A stretch of 64,000 bases of DNA from Streptomyces diastatochromogenes (lineage in GTDB: Bacteria; Actinomycetota; Actinomycetes; Streptomycetales; Streptomycetaceae), in assembly GCA_026913215.1 (NCBI GenBank), contig JAPTYK010000001.1, positions 4,650,001-4,714,000 of the forward strand. Direction: 5' to 3'. The stretch's first letter is position 1. Each line of letters begins with the position of its first letter. Made by a program: the position numbers and the translations under genes. Under the pieces are notes generated by a model. The model searched no databases and was not told the origin of the DNA. It was given only the letters and a program-made list of their open reading frames with translations. Positions 36,351 to 46,320 of the stretch are shown one piece after another.

Positions 36351-39246
36351 CGGCCCCGGGCGCGGTCCCCGCGACGGCCGCCCTGACGGCTCCCGCGACG
36401 GCCGCCCCTACGGCTTCCGCATCGGTGGCCTCGACGGTTTCCGCATCGGCGGCCCCGATGGCTTCCGTACCGGCCGTCCTGACGGACGAGGCGACGGATA
36501 CCCCGTCGGACACCCCTACGGACACCCCTACGGACACCCCGGCGAGCGAGGCGGCGAGCGAGGCGGCGGACGCGGCGACGGGCGAGGCGTCGGACACCCG
36601 TCGGACACCTCGACGGTCGCCCCGGCGGGCGAGGCGGCGGGCGAGGTGACGGACGCGGCGACGGACGCGGCGGCGGCATCGGGAGTCGGGCCCGTCGGTG
36701 CGTCCGTCGCAGTCGGGTCCGGTGCGTCCCGTCGGGGGCCGTTGATGCTCGGGTGCGGCACCACGGGCCCGGGTCCGCGCGGGGGTGCGGGCGGCGCTGG
36801 AGGCGGAGCGGCCCGCCGTCGTGCTCGTCGAGGGGCCCGCCGAGGCCGACGCGCTCGTGGAGCTCGCCGGGAGCCCGGCATGCGGCCGCCGGTCGCGCTG
36901 CTCGCCCATGCCGTGGACGACCCCGGGCGGGCGGCGTTCTGGCCGATGGCCGCGTTCTCGCCCGAGTGGGTCGCGATCCGCTGGGCCCTCGACCGGGGAG
37001 CGGCCGTCCGCTTCATCGACCTGCCCGCCGCCCACACCCTCGCCGCCGCCGACCCCACCTGGCGCGACGGGGACGACGAAGCCGCCGGGAGCGGCCCCGG
37101 ATCGACCCCGTCGCCGAACTCGCCGGGGCCGCCGGGTACGAGGACCCCGAGCGCTGGTGGGAGGACGTCGTCGAGCTCCCCGGCCACGGCGACCCCACCG
37201 CCGCCTTCGAGGCCCTCGCCGAGGCCATGGCCGCCCTGCGCGAGACGTACGGGCACGGCGGCCACCCCGCGACCTGGTCCGCGAGGCGTACATGCGGCTC
37301 CAGCTGCGCGCCGCCCGCAAGGAGTTCGGGGACTCCGTCGCCGTCGTCTGCGGGGCCTGGCACGTGCCCGCGCTCACCCGCCGCACCACCGTCACCGCCG
37401 ACCGGGCCCTCCTCAAGGGCCTGCCCAAGGTGAAGACCGAGCTGACCTGGGTGCCCTGGACCCACCGCAGGCTCGCCCGCCGCTCCGGCTACGGCGCCGG
37501 GATCGAGGCGCCCGGCTGGTACGCGCACCTCTTCGCCGCCCCCGACCGGCCCGTCGAGCGCTGGATGACCAAGGTCGCCGGGCTCCTCAGGGACGAGGAC
37601 CACCCCGTCTCCTCCGCCCACGTCATCGAGGCCGTCCGGCTCGCCGAGACCCTCGCCGCCCTGCGCGGCCGCCCGCTCCCCGGCCTCGACGAGACGACCG
37701 ACGCCGTCCGCGCCGTCCTCTGCGAGGGCTCCGACATGCCGCTCGACCTCGTCCGCGACCGCCTCGTCGTCGGCGACGTCCTCGGCGAGGTCCCGGCCGC
37801 CGCCCCGCCGTCCCCTCCAGCGCGACCTGACCCGCCGCCAGCGCACCCTGCGCCTCAAGCCCGAGGCCCAGGAGCGCGAGCTCGACCTCGACCTCCGCAA
37901 GGACACCGACGGCGAGCGCAGCCGCCTGCTGCACCGGCTGCGCCTCCTCGGCGTCCGCTGGGGCGAACCGGCCGCCGGGCGCGCCGGCACCGGGACGTTC
38001 CGCGAGGCCTGGCGGCTGCGCTGGGAGCCCGAGCTGCACGTCCGGGTCGCCGAGGCCGGCGTCTGGGGCACCACCGTCGAGGCCGCCGCCACCGCCAAGG
38101 CGGAGTCCCTGGCCCTCGCCGCGACGGCCCTCGCCGACATCACCGCCCTCGCCGAGCAGTGCCTCCTCGCCGGACTCACCGACGCGCTGCCCGTCGTCAT
38201 GCGGGCGCTCGCCGACCGGGCCGCCCTCGACACCGACGTCGCACACCTCGCCCAGGCCCTCCCGGCCCTGGCCCGCTCCCTGCGCTACGGCGACGTCCGG
38301 GGCACCGGCACGGCCGCCCTCGGCGAGGTCGCCGCCGGGCTCGCCGAGCGGATCTGCGTCGGCCTGCCGCCCGCCTGCGCCGGACTCGACACCGAAGCCG
38401 CCACCCTCATGCGGGACCGCCTCGACGCCGTCCACACCGCGATCGGCCTCCTCCAGGACCGCCCTGGACGGGCGCCGCCGCAGGCGCCGAGCCCGGGCGG
38501 CGCCCGGCGCCCCGGCCCGCCTGCCGGGGCTCGCCTGCCGGGGCCCGCCTGCCGGGCTCCCGCCGACCGGGGCTTGCCGACCGGGGCCCGGCTGCCGATG
38601 GCTCGCCCGCCGACGGCCCACCCGCTTCCCGCTCCGGTCTGGCGGCTCGCTGGGCCGGGGTGCTGCGGGGCTCGCCGGGCGGGAGCGGGTGCACGGGGTG
38701 CTGCGGGGCGGGCCGTCCGGCTGCTGCTCGACGAGGGGAGGGCCGGGGACGGGAGGTCGCCGTGTTCATGAGCCGGGCGCTGTCGCCCGGGACCCCGCCG
38801 GCGGACGCCGCCGGGTGGATCGACGGCTTCGTGGGTGGGGCCTCCGGGAGGGCTGCTGCTCGTGCACGACGAGCGGCTGCTCGGGCTGGTCGACGGCTGG
38901 CTGACCGGGGTGCCGGACGGGGCCTTCGCGGATGTGCTGCCGCTGCTGCGCCGCACCTTCTCCTCGTACGAGACGGGCGTGCGCCGCAGTCTCGGGGAGC
39001 TGGTCGCCCGGGGCCGCGCTCCCGTGGACCGGGGCCTCCGTGCCCGCCGTGCCCGGCTTCGCGGCCGAGCCCGACCTCGCGCGGGCGGACGCCGTCCTGC
39101 CCCTGCTCCATCTCATCCTCGGAAAGCCCGTTCCCGGAAAGTCCGTCTCCGGAAAGTCCGTCTCCGGAAAGTCCGTCCTCGCAAAGCCCGCCCTCGGAAA
39201 GCCCGCCCTCGGAAAGCCCGCCCTCGGAAAGGAGGCCTCCGTATGA
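36347..39246 (+). CDS. DUF5682 family protein (frameshifted)
   Basis: A large protein of about 960 residues I recognise as the DUF5682 type by VRAALEAERPAVVLVEGPAEAD, LLAHAVDDPGRAAFWPMAAFSPEWVAIRWAL, REAYMRLQLRAARKEFGDSVAVVCGAWHVPAL and GWYAHLFAAPDRPVERWMTKVAGLLRDE. The start ATG 36347 overlaps the MoxR stop; an Ala/Thr/Pro-rich leader of about 130 residues with DTPTDTPTDTP repeats precedes the domain. At least eight frame breaks. The C-terminus is a GKSVSGKSVLAKPALGK repeat tail. The domain resembles a TraB-like or EreA-like fold in its opening (VLVEGP), but the activity is unknown. It is coupled to MoxR and VWA. Confidence 0.82.
39119..39238 (+). repeat. 15-bp coding repeats at the DUF5682 C-terminus
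   Basis: Eight to nine units of GGAAAGTCCGTCTCC / GGAAAGCCCGCCCTC encode Gly/Ala-Lys-Ser/Pro-Val/Ala-Ser/Leu. The array ends directly at the stop codon and the overlapping VWA start; here the period (15) preserves the frame. Confidence 0.88.
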
Positions 39247-40438
39247 GCACGACCCCCGGCGGCGAGACGAGCACGGCTCCCGGCGACCAGACGAGCACGC
39301 CACCCGGCGGCGACGAGCGGCTGCGGCGCTGGCGGCTGGTGTTGGGCGGCGGGGACGCCGAAGGCACCGGCCGGGTGCTCACCGGTGCCGACGCCGCCAT
39401 GGACGGTGCCCTCACCGCGCTCTACGACACCGCGCCTCCCGACGGCAGGGGCAGGGGTGCCGGGCTCGGGGCCTCCGCGCCCTCCGTGGCCCGCTGGCTC
39501 GGCGACATCCGCACGTACTTCCCGAGCTCCGTCGTCCAGGTCATGCAGCGCGACGCGATCGACCGGCTCGGGCTCGCCACCCTCCTCGCGGAGCCGGAGA
39601 TGCTGGAGGCGGTCGAGGCCGACGTCCACCTCGTCGGCACGCTGCTCTCGCTGGGCCGGGCCATGCCCGAGACGACCCGGGAGACGGCGCGCCTGGTGGT
39701 GCGCAAGGTCACGGACGAGCTGGAGAGGCGCCTCGCGGCCCGCACCCGCGCCACCCTGACCGGCGCGCTCGACCGCTCCGCCCGGATCAGCCGCCCCGCC
39801 ACCGCGACATCGACTGGGACCGCACGATCCGCGCCAACCTCGGGAACTACCTGCCCGAGCACCGCACGGTCGTTCCCGAGCGGCTCGTCGGCCACGGGCG
39901 CGCCTCCCGGGCGGTCGGGAAGGAGGTGGTGCTCTGCGTCGACCAGTCCGGTTCCATGGCGGCCTCCGTGGTCCACGCCGCCGTCTTCGGTGCGGTGCTC
40001 GCCTCCCTCCGCTCGCTCTCCACCCGCCTCGTCGTCTTCGACACCGCCGTCGCCGACCTCACCGAGCGGCTCGACGACCCGGTCGACGTCCTCTTCGGCA
40101 CCCGGCTCGGCGGCGGCACCGACATCAACCGCGCCCTCGCCTACTGCCAGTCGAGGATCACCCGGCCCGCCGACACCGTCGTCGTGCTCATCAGCGACCT
40201 GTACGAGGGAGGGATCCGCGACGGGATGCTGAAGCGGGTCGCGGCGATGAAGGCGTCCGGGGCGCAGTTCGTGAGCCTGCTCGCGCTCTCCGACGAGGGC
40301 GCCCCCGCCTACGACCGGGAGCACGCCGCCGCGCTCGCCGCGCTCGGCGTCCCCGCCTTCGCCTGCACCCCCGACCTCTTCCCGGAGGTCATGGCGGCCG
40401 CCCTGGAGAAGCGTCCCCTGCCGATACCGGAGGGGTGA
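39243..40438 (+). CDS. CoxE-like VWA domain protein (one frameshift)
   Basis: A cytoplasmic VWA protein of about 398 residues. The N-terminal half is helical (RWLGDIRTYFPSSVVQVMQRDAIDRLGL, ETARLVVRKVTDELERRL). After the break at 39799-39800 (repair by one C gives AHRDIDWDRTIRANL) comes the VWA fold with the MIDAS DQSGSM, the Thr in GGGTDINRAL and the Asp in LISDLYEGG. Start ATG 39243 overlaps the DUF5682 stop. VWA/MoxR pairs assemble or remodel metal-containing or large complexes in known cases; the client here is unknown. It is the last gene of the plus-strand arm. Confidence 0.9.
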
Positions 40439-40556
40439 GGCGGCTGCCGGAGGGGCGAGCCGGGCCGGTGCGGCGGCTACCGGAGGGTGAGGCGGCTGCC
40501 GGAGGAGCGAGTCGGGCCGGTGCGGCGGCTGCCGGAGGGGTGGGGCGGCCCGGTGC
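40424..40556 (+). repeat. 52-bp array spanning the VWA stop codon
   Basis: A unit starting TGAGGCGGCTGCCGGAGG recurs at 40436 and 40488, with a third copy altered to TGG at 40541. The first TGA is the gene's stop. Short ccggagg words just before the stop show that the array also reaches into the last codons. Confidence 0.82.
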
Positions 40557-40620
40557 GGAATCCGTCGTCCCCGGACCACCCGCACGGGTGCCAGGAGTCC
40601 GACTGAGTCCCATATCACAT

Positions 40621-40658
40621 ACGCGCCCGGGAGGCCCTCATCCGTGCTCCGGGCGCGT
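40621..40658 (+). terminator. Possible terminator after the VWA gene
   Basis: ACGCGCCCGG (40621-40630) pairs with CCGGGCGCGT (40649-40658) over an 18-base loop. No T-run follows, so strength is uncertain. Confidence 0.55.
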
Positions 40659-40751
40659 CGTGAGGGGCCGGGAGGCCAGGCCCCGCCTGCCGCGAAGGCC
40701 GGACGCCCCCACCTCCCGACCCCTACGGACCGCCCTCCGGTCCCTACGATC

Positions 40752-40767
40752 TGTGACCCGTATCACC
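40752..40767. promoter_or_regulatory. Candidate CRP-family operator upstream of sucCD
   Basis: TGTGA, six bases, TCACC. It differs from the Streptomyces Crp pattern GTG-N6-GNCAC at one position only. It lies about 180 bases before sucC, a gene of central carbon metabolism, where such control makes sense. Confidence 0.4.
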
Positions 40768-40863
40768 GCTCCGTTGTGAGCTGCGATTTAGGGACCCACG
40801 GCCCTCGGGGATAACCTGCGAGACGGACATGCCGCGTCCACGGACTCCGTGCACGCCTCCCTT

Positions 40864-40879
40864 GTGACAGCGCAGTCAC
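40864..40879. promoter_or_regulatory. Inverted repeat GTGAC-N6-GTCAC upstream of sucCD
   Basis: A perfect 5+5 inverted repeat, GTGACAGCGCAGTCAC, 66 bases before the sucC start. The spacing is two bases longer than the CRP-like site, so it is probably for another regulator or chance. Confidence 0.35.
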
Positions 40880-40944
40880 GTTGCCCTCCGCGGCACGCCC
40901 ACGCAGACAACGAACCGCGATCATCAGAAAAGGGACGGACGCGC

Positions 40945-42122
40945 GTGGACCTGTTCGAGTACCAGGCGAGGGACCTCTTCGCCAAGCACGGTGTACCGGT
41001 GCTGGCCGGTGAAGTCATCGACACGCCTGAGGCGGCGCGCGAGGCCACCGAGCGTCTTGGCGGCAAGTCGGTCGTCAAGGCGCAGGTGAAGGTCGGCGGC
41101 CGCGGCAAGGCCGGCGGCGTGAAGCTGGCGGCGAACCCGGACGAGGCCGTCGCCCGTGCGACGGACATCCTCGGGATGGACATCAAGGGCCACACGGTCC
41201 ACAAGGTGATGATCGCCGAGCTGTCCCCGGAGATCGAGGCGGAGTACTACGTCTCGTACCTCCTCGACCGGACCAACCGCACCTTCCTCGCCATGGCGTC
41301 GGTGCAGGGCGGCATGGACATCGAGGAGGTCGCGGAGAAGACCCCGAGGCCCTCGCGAAGGTCCCGGTCAACGCCGTCGACGGCGTCGACATCGAGAAGG
41401 CCCGCGAGATCGTGGCCCTGGCGAAGTTCCCGGCCGACGTGGCCGAGGGCGTCGCCGAGGCCCTGGTCACCCTGTGGAAGACCTTCGTCGCCGAGGACGC
41501 GCTCCTCGTCGAGGTCAACCCGCTGGTGAAGACCAAGGACGGCCGCATCCTGGCCCTGGACGGCAAGGTGTCTCTCGACGAGAACGCCGACTTCCGTCAG
41601 CCCGACCACGAGGCGCTCGAGGACAAGGCCGCAGCCAACCCGCTCGAGGCTGCCGCCAAGGCCAAGAACCTCAACTACGTCAAGCTCGACGGCGAGGTCG
41701 GCATCATCGGCAACGGCGCCGGCCTGGTCATGTCGACCCTGGACGTCGTCGCGTACGCCGGTGAGAACCACGGCGGCGTGAAGCCGGCCAACTTCCTCGA
41801 CATCGGCGGCGGCGCCTCCGCCGAGGTCATGGCGAACGGCCTGGAGATCATCCTGGGCGACCCGGACGTCAAGTCCGTGTTCGTCAACGTCTTCGGTGGC
41901 ATCACCGCCTGTGACGAGGTCGCCAACGGCATCGTCCAGGCCCTGGAGCTCCTCGCCTCCAAGGGCGAAGAGGTCACCAAGCCGCTGGTCGTGCGCCTCG
42001 ACGGCAACAACGCGGAGCTGGGTCGCAAGATCCTGTCGGACGCGAACCACCCGCTCGTGCAGCGCGTGGACACCATGGACGGCGCGGCCGACAAGGCCGC
42101 CGAGCTCGCGGCTGCGAAGTAA
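40945..42122 (+). CDS. sucC: Succinyl-CoA synthetase beta subunit (one frameshift)
   Basis: The nucleotide-binding subunit of the TCA-cycle enzyme that makes ATP or GTP from succinyl-CoA. ATP-grasp fold: MDLFEYQARDLFAKHGVPV, KAQVKVGGRGKAGGVKLA, VEVNPLVKTKDGRILALDGKV (Mg2+ and nucleotide) and NFLDIGGGAS with VFVNVFGGITACDEVANGI near the C-terminus. About 392 residues once repaired. The start is GTG 40945. One break at 41342-41345: a fifth C gives EKTPEALAKVPVNAVDG. Twenty bases before sucD, in one operon. An intact enzyme is expected in any respiring actinomycete, so the break is an error. Confidence 0.97.
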
Positions 42123-42142
42123 GGGACGAGGTCAAGCACACC

Positions 42143-43027
42143 ATGGCTATCTTCCTCACCAAGGACAGCAAGGTCATCGTCCAGGGCATGACCGGTGCCA
42201 CGGGCATGAAGCACACCAAGCTCATGCTGGGTGACGGCACCAACATCGTCGGCGGCGTGAACCCGCGCAAGGCCGGCACGACCGTCGACTTCGACGGCAC
42301 CGAGGTCCCGGTCTTCGGCTCCGTCGCCGAGGCGATGAAGGAGACCGGCGCCGACGTCTCGGTCCTCTTCGTCCCGCCGGCCTTCGCGAAGGCCGCCGTG
42401 ATCGAGGCGATCGACGCCGAGATCCCGCTGGCCGTCGTCATCACCGAGGGCATCGCGGTCCACGACTCCGCCGCCTTCTGGGCGTACGCGCAGGCCAAGG
42501 GCAACAAGACCCGCATCATCGGCCCGAACTGCCCCGGTCTCATCACCCCGGGCCAGTCCAACGCCGGCATCATCCCGGGCGACATCACGAAGCCGGGCCG
42601 CATCGGCCTGGTCTCGAAGTCCGGCACGCTGACGTACCAGATGATGTACGAGCTCCGTGACATCGGCTTCACGTCCGCCGTCGGCATCGGTGGCGACCCG
42701 GTCATCGGCACCACGCACATCGACGCCCTCGCGGCGTTCGAGGCCGACCCCGACACCGAGCTGATCGTCATGATCGGCGAGATCGGCGGCGACGCCGAGG
42801 AGCGCGCGGCCGACTTCATCAAGGCCAACGTCACCAAGCCGGTCGTCGGCTACGTCGCGGGCTTCACCGCGCCCGAGGGCAAGACCATGGGCCACGCCGG
42901 CGCCATCGTCTCCGGCTCCTCCGGCACCGCCCAGGCGAAGAAGGAGGCCCTGGAGGCCGCCGGCGTCAAGGTCGGCAAGACGCCGACCGAGACCGCCAAG
43001 CTCGCCCGCGCGATCCTCGCCGGCTGA
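42143..43027 (+). CDS. sucD: Succinyl-CoA synthetase alpha subunit
   Basis: A complete 294-residue subunit carrying the CoA site and the phosphorylated His. Visible: VIVQGMTGATGMKHT (CoA-binding Rossmann loop), GPNCPGLITPG, VSKSGTLTYQMMYEL, GIGGDPVIGTTHID, IGEIGGDAEE and the active-site His in KTMGHAGAIVSG. Start ATG 42143. It ends the sucCD operon; a 20-bp terminator stem follows about 80 bases on. Confidence 0.98.
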   Translation: MAIFLTKDSKVIVQGMTGATGMKHTKLMLGDGTNIVGGVNPRKAGTTVDFDGTEVPVFGSVAEAMKETGADVSVLFVPPAFAKAAVIEAIDAEIPLAVVITEGIAVHDSAAFWAYAQAKGNKTRIIGPNCPGLITPGQSNAGIIPGDITKPGRIGLVSKSGTLTYQMMYELRDIGFTSAVGIGGDPVIGTTHIDALAAFEADPDTELIVMIGEIGGDAEERAADFIKANVTKPVVGYVAGFTAPEGKTMGHAGAIVSGSSGTAQAKKEALEAAGVKVGKTPTETAKLARAILAG

Positions 43028-43073
43028 CAAGGCCGACAAGGCCGACAAGGCTGGAGGCCTGACAAGGCTGAAC
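43025..43073 (+). repeat. 9-bp repeats starting on the sucD stop codon
   Basis: TGACAAGGC, CGACAAGGC, CGACAAGGC, then after a short break TGACAAGGC again. The first TGA (43025-43027) is the sucD stop. Confidence 0.75.
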
Positions 43074-43107
43074 GGGCTGTGCGCACAGCAGCCTGACCAG
43101 CGGTGGT

Positions 43108-43164
43108 ACACGAGTGGGCCCCGCCCCTCCCGGGAGACCGGGCGGGGGCGGGGCCCACTCGTGT
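43108..43164. terminator. Very long terminator stem between sucD and the convergent gene
   Basis: A perfect 20-bp stem begins ACACGAGTGGGCCCCGCCCC (43108-43127) and pairs with 43145-43164; the 17-base loop is G/C-rich. It serves sucCD and can serve the minus-strand gene ending at 43218. Confidence 0.88.
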
Positions 43165-43217
43165 CCGTACCGTCCGTGCCGTCCGTGCGTCCGTACGCGT
43201 TCGCGTGTCCGTACGCC

Positions 43218-44549
43218 TCACTCGACCGCCGGGACCAGCCGTTCCGGGCCCGGGTTGGGCTCCGAGCGCAGCTGGTCGCGGAGCCGCAGGTCCTCCGGGC
43301 GGAGCTTCTGGGGGCCGCCGCGCACGGGCACCCCGTTGACGGTCTCGCCGGGGGCGTTCACCGGGATGTAGCGGGTCGGCGCGGTCGCCACCGTGAAGCC
43401 GGTGACCGCGATGAGGATCGCCGTCACCCGAGGACCGCCCGCGTCCACGTCCGCACCCGGTGCTCGCTGCCCGTCCGGACCGCGCGGGCGGCGGCAGCGT
43501 CGCCGTCGGCGCCTCCGCGACCAGCGCGCTCAGCCGCCGGTGCAGGGCCTCCGGCTCGGCGAGCTCCGGGACCCGCTCGCCGATGGCCGTACGGGCGTGC
43601 AGCAGCCGGTTCGCGGCGGCAGGAGTGCTCGCCTCGGTCTCGGCCGCCGTCTCCGGCAGGTCCAGGCCGAGCCCGTCGTACAGCAGGACGGTCCGGCGGT
43701 ACGACGGCGGAAGGTCGAGCAGCGCGTCGAGCAGCGCCCGCCGGTTCGCCTCCGTCGGCGGGGCGTCAGGGGTGCTTGTGGGCGCGCCGCAGCCGGTGCC
43801 AGGGGAGAGGGCGTACTCGTACGCCGCCGCCCGCACCCAGCCCACCGGGTCCGCGTCCACGGCCACCTCGGGCCAGCGCTGCCAGGCGTGGTGGAAGGCG
43901 TGCTCGACGGCCTCCCGGGACAGCCCGCGGCGGCCGGTGAGCAGGTACGTCTGGTGGACGAGGGCGGGCGCCGCGTACGCGTACAGCGCGTCGAAGGCCT
44001 CCTCGGGGGTGAGGCCCGGTCCGGCCGGGGCCGGTTCCGCGGGGGCCTCGGCCGCCACCGGTTTCAGCCGCTCCGGCGGCTTCGCGGCCTTTGCGCGCGG
44101 GCCCGTGCGCGATGACCGGCACCAGGGCCGGGGCCCGGGGCGGCTTCGCGGCCCGCTTCACGGCGGCCTTGGGCCGCACGCTGCCCGCGGCGGAGGCCGC
44201 GGGGACGGGCCGGTGCCGCCGCCGGCCGGGCTTGCGCCGCCGCCGGTGCTTCCGGCTGGGGTCGCGCCTCCGGTCCCTGGGGCCGGGGTTCCGGCCAGGG
44301 CGGGGCGGTGGGCTCCGGCGGGAGCAGGGTCTCGGCGCCGTCCGCGCCGAGCAGGCGCGCGTACGCCTCGCGCTTGCGGCCGCGCGGGGACGAGCGGCCG
44401 GTCTCCCAGGACCTGACCGTGGCCCTCGTGACGCCCAGGGCCTCGGCGACCTGCTCCTCGCTGAGGGCGAGGGCCTCACGCAACCTGCGCCGCTCCTTCG
44501 GGGTCGGCAGGGTGGCGGAGGGGGCGGAATCCGCGGTGCTCCGGCTCAT
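43218..44549 (-). CDS. HTH - sigma-like - transmembrane fusion protein (frameshifted)
   Basis: About 440 residues in three parts. N-terminal XRE-type HTH: TPKERRRLREALALSEEQVAEALGVTRATVRSWETGRSSP. Then an Ala/Pro-rich linker and a region like ECF sigma factor regions 2 and 4: EEAFDALYAYAAPALVHQTYLLTG... HAFHHAWQRWPEV... DPVGWVRAAAYEYAL, and RRALLDALLDLPPSYRRTVLLYDGLGLDLPETA. Last, a membrane span VTAILIAVTGFTVATAP and a short outer tail. Start ATG 44549 with GGGAGG 9 bases upstream. Breaks near 44065-44300 and 43440-43500. The combination is odd; it may be a membrane-tethered regulator that no longer works as a sigma factor. Confidence 0.78.
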
Positions 44550-44667
44550 CGGCGTCGACCTCCCGCAGAGCTGCTCTGGGCGGAAAAGTACATAAACGTA
44601 TATTGAGCGACACAACGGAGGTTTGCCTGTTACGCGGGGAAGCGCGTGTCGTTGGGAGCATGGCCCC

Positions 44668-46259
44668 GTGACCCATGTGACCGAGCACCCCCTGGTCCAG
44701 GGCGGCCGTTCCGCCGCGCTCGCCACCGCCTGCGTCCGGGGCGGGGTCGCCGCCGGACTCGGTCTCGGCGCCCTCGCGGTCCTGGTGGTCGCGGCCTGGA
44801 TCAGCTCCCCGTACTCCGACGGCGGTCCCGTCGGCGCCCTGCACGTCGCCGCCGGGATCTGGCTGCTCGCGCACGGCGTGGACCTGGTCCGCACGGACAC
44901 CCTGTCCGGCCTGCCCGCGCCCCTCGGCATCGTCCCGATGCTCCTCGTCGCCCTGCCCGTCTGGCTCGTCCACCGGGCCGCCCGCGACACCCTCGACCCG
45001 GGGACGACGGGGGCGGCCGCACCCTCCCGGGCGCCGCCGTCGCCGCCGTCGCCGGGGGATACCTGCTGGTCGCGGCCGCCGTCGTGATCTACAGCAGAGC
45101 GGCACGCTGCCCGCCGACCTGATCACGGCCGGACTGTGGCTGCCCGCCGTCGTGACCGGCGCGGCGGGCGCGGGCGCCTGGACGGCGCTCGGCCGCCCGC
45201 TCCCCGGACGGCGGCAGGCCGCCACCGCCCTGCGCGCGGCGGGCCTCGGGCTCCTCACGCTGCTCGGCGGCGGCGCGGTGACCGCGGCGGTCTCCCTCGC
45301 CTGGCACGCGGGCCGGGCGCAGGCCTCCTTCACGGGTCTCGCGGGGAGTGGTCCGGTCGGGTGACGGTGCTGCTCCTCGTCCTGGCGCTGCTGCCGAACG
45401 CGGCCGTCTGGGGAGCGGCGTACGGCCTCGGGCCCGGCTTCGCCCTCGGCACGGGGCGCTCGCGACCCGCTGGGCCTCGTCGGCGACCCGGTCGTGCCGC
45501 CCTTCCCGCTGCTCGCCGCGCTCCCCGCCGAGGGGCGCGGCACCTGGATCCACTGGGCGACCGCCGCGGTCCCGCTGGCCGCCGCCCTGGTCCAGGGCCG
45601 CCGCGTGGGCCGCGCGGCGCGGACCTGGGCGGCCCGGGAGGCGGCCCTGACGGCGCTCGGCTCCGCCTGGGGGTACAGGGCGGCCGTCGCCGTCCTCGCG
45701 GGCGCGGCGGGCGGCCCGCTCGGCACCGGCCGGCTCTCGGCGTTCGGCCCGGTGTGGTGGCAGGCGGGCGCGGCGGCCGCGCTGTGGGGACCTGCGTGGG
45801 GTGCCGATGGCGCTGGGAGTACGGGCCTGGGGCCGCCGGGTCCCGCGCTCCGAGAGGCCCCGGCCCGCTCCGGTCCCCGTCCAGGGCCCCCTGGCGGCGG
45901 TCGGCGCGGCCGTGAGCGCGGCGGTCGGGGCCGTCGGTGCGGTGATCGGAGTGCCCTCCGCGGCCCCTTCGGGCGGCACGGAGGAGAGCGACGGGCGGAC
46001 GGCCGCCGCACCCGAGGCCGCACAGGCCCCGACGGCCCCGACGGTCCCGGCAACCCCGGCGGCCCCGGAGGCGCCGCCGGTCAGAGCCCGACGGCCCCCA
46101 TACACAGGCCCGCACGCCGATCCGTACGCCGCCCCGTTCGCCGACCCCTTCGGCGACCCCGGGTACGAGCCGTACGACTACCTCCCGGCGGCTTGGGAAC
46201 CCACCCAGCCGCCACCGCCACCGCCACTGCCGCCGTCACCACCACCCCCCGTCGACTGA
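44668..46259 (+). CDS. perM: PerM/DUF6350 family membrane protein (frameshifted)
   Basis: A polytopic membrane protein matching the PerM family, needed in mycobacteria for cell division and stability of FtsB under stress. Spans include GLGLGALAVLVVAAWISS, ALHVAAGIWLLAHGVDLV, LGIVPMLLVALPVWLVH, AAGLGLLTLLGGGAVTAAVSLAW and VTVLLLVLALLPNAAVWGAAYGLG, then a Pro-rich cytoplasmic tail ending EPTQPPPPPPLPPSPPPPVD. Start GTG 44668 (VTHVTEHPLVQGG). At least five breaks, near 45025, 45100, 45350, 45465 and 45790. Position between sucD and purN matches mycobacterial perM, supporting the name. Confidence 0.85.
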
Positions 46260-46273
46260 GGCGGCCCGGTCAC

Positions 46274-46320
46274 TCCCGTACCCCGGCTACTCCCGTGCCC
46301 CGGCTACTCCCGTACCCCGA
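46274..46320. repeat. 17-bp repeats between convergent gene ends
   Basis: CCGGCTACTCCCGTACC-like units occur about three times between the perM stop (46259) and the stop of the minus-strand gene (46304-46306). The last units lie inside the final codons of the minus gene; CTA, its stop on the other strand, recurs in each unit. Confidence 0.75.

Larger units (their letters stand above)
40659..40944 (+). other. sucC upstream region
   Basis: No gene is seen. It holds two dyads (40752-40767 and 40864-40879), described separately, and an AAGGGAC ribosome site 8 bases before the GTG start of sucC. Possible -10 words (TTTAGG, GATAAC) occur between the dyads, but I cannot assign a promoter with confidence. 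Confidence 0.5.

Noticed and set aside
31421..40438. Calling the MoxR/VWA cluster an anti-phage system
   Set aside because: No nuclease, integrase or phage gene is visible nearby. The sequence shows only a coupled set of unknown function.
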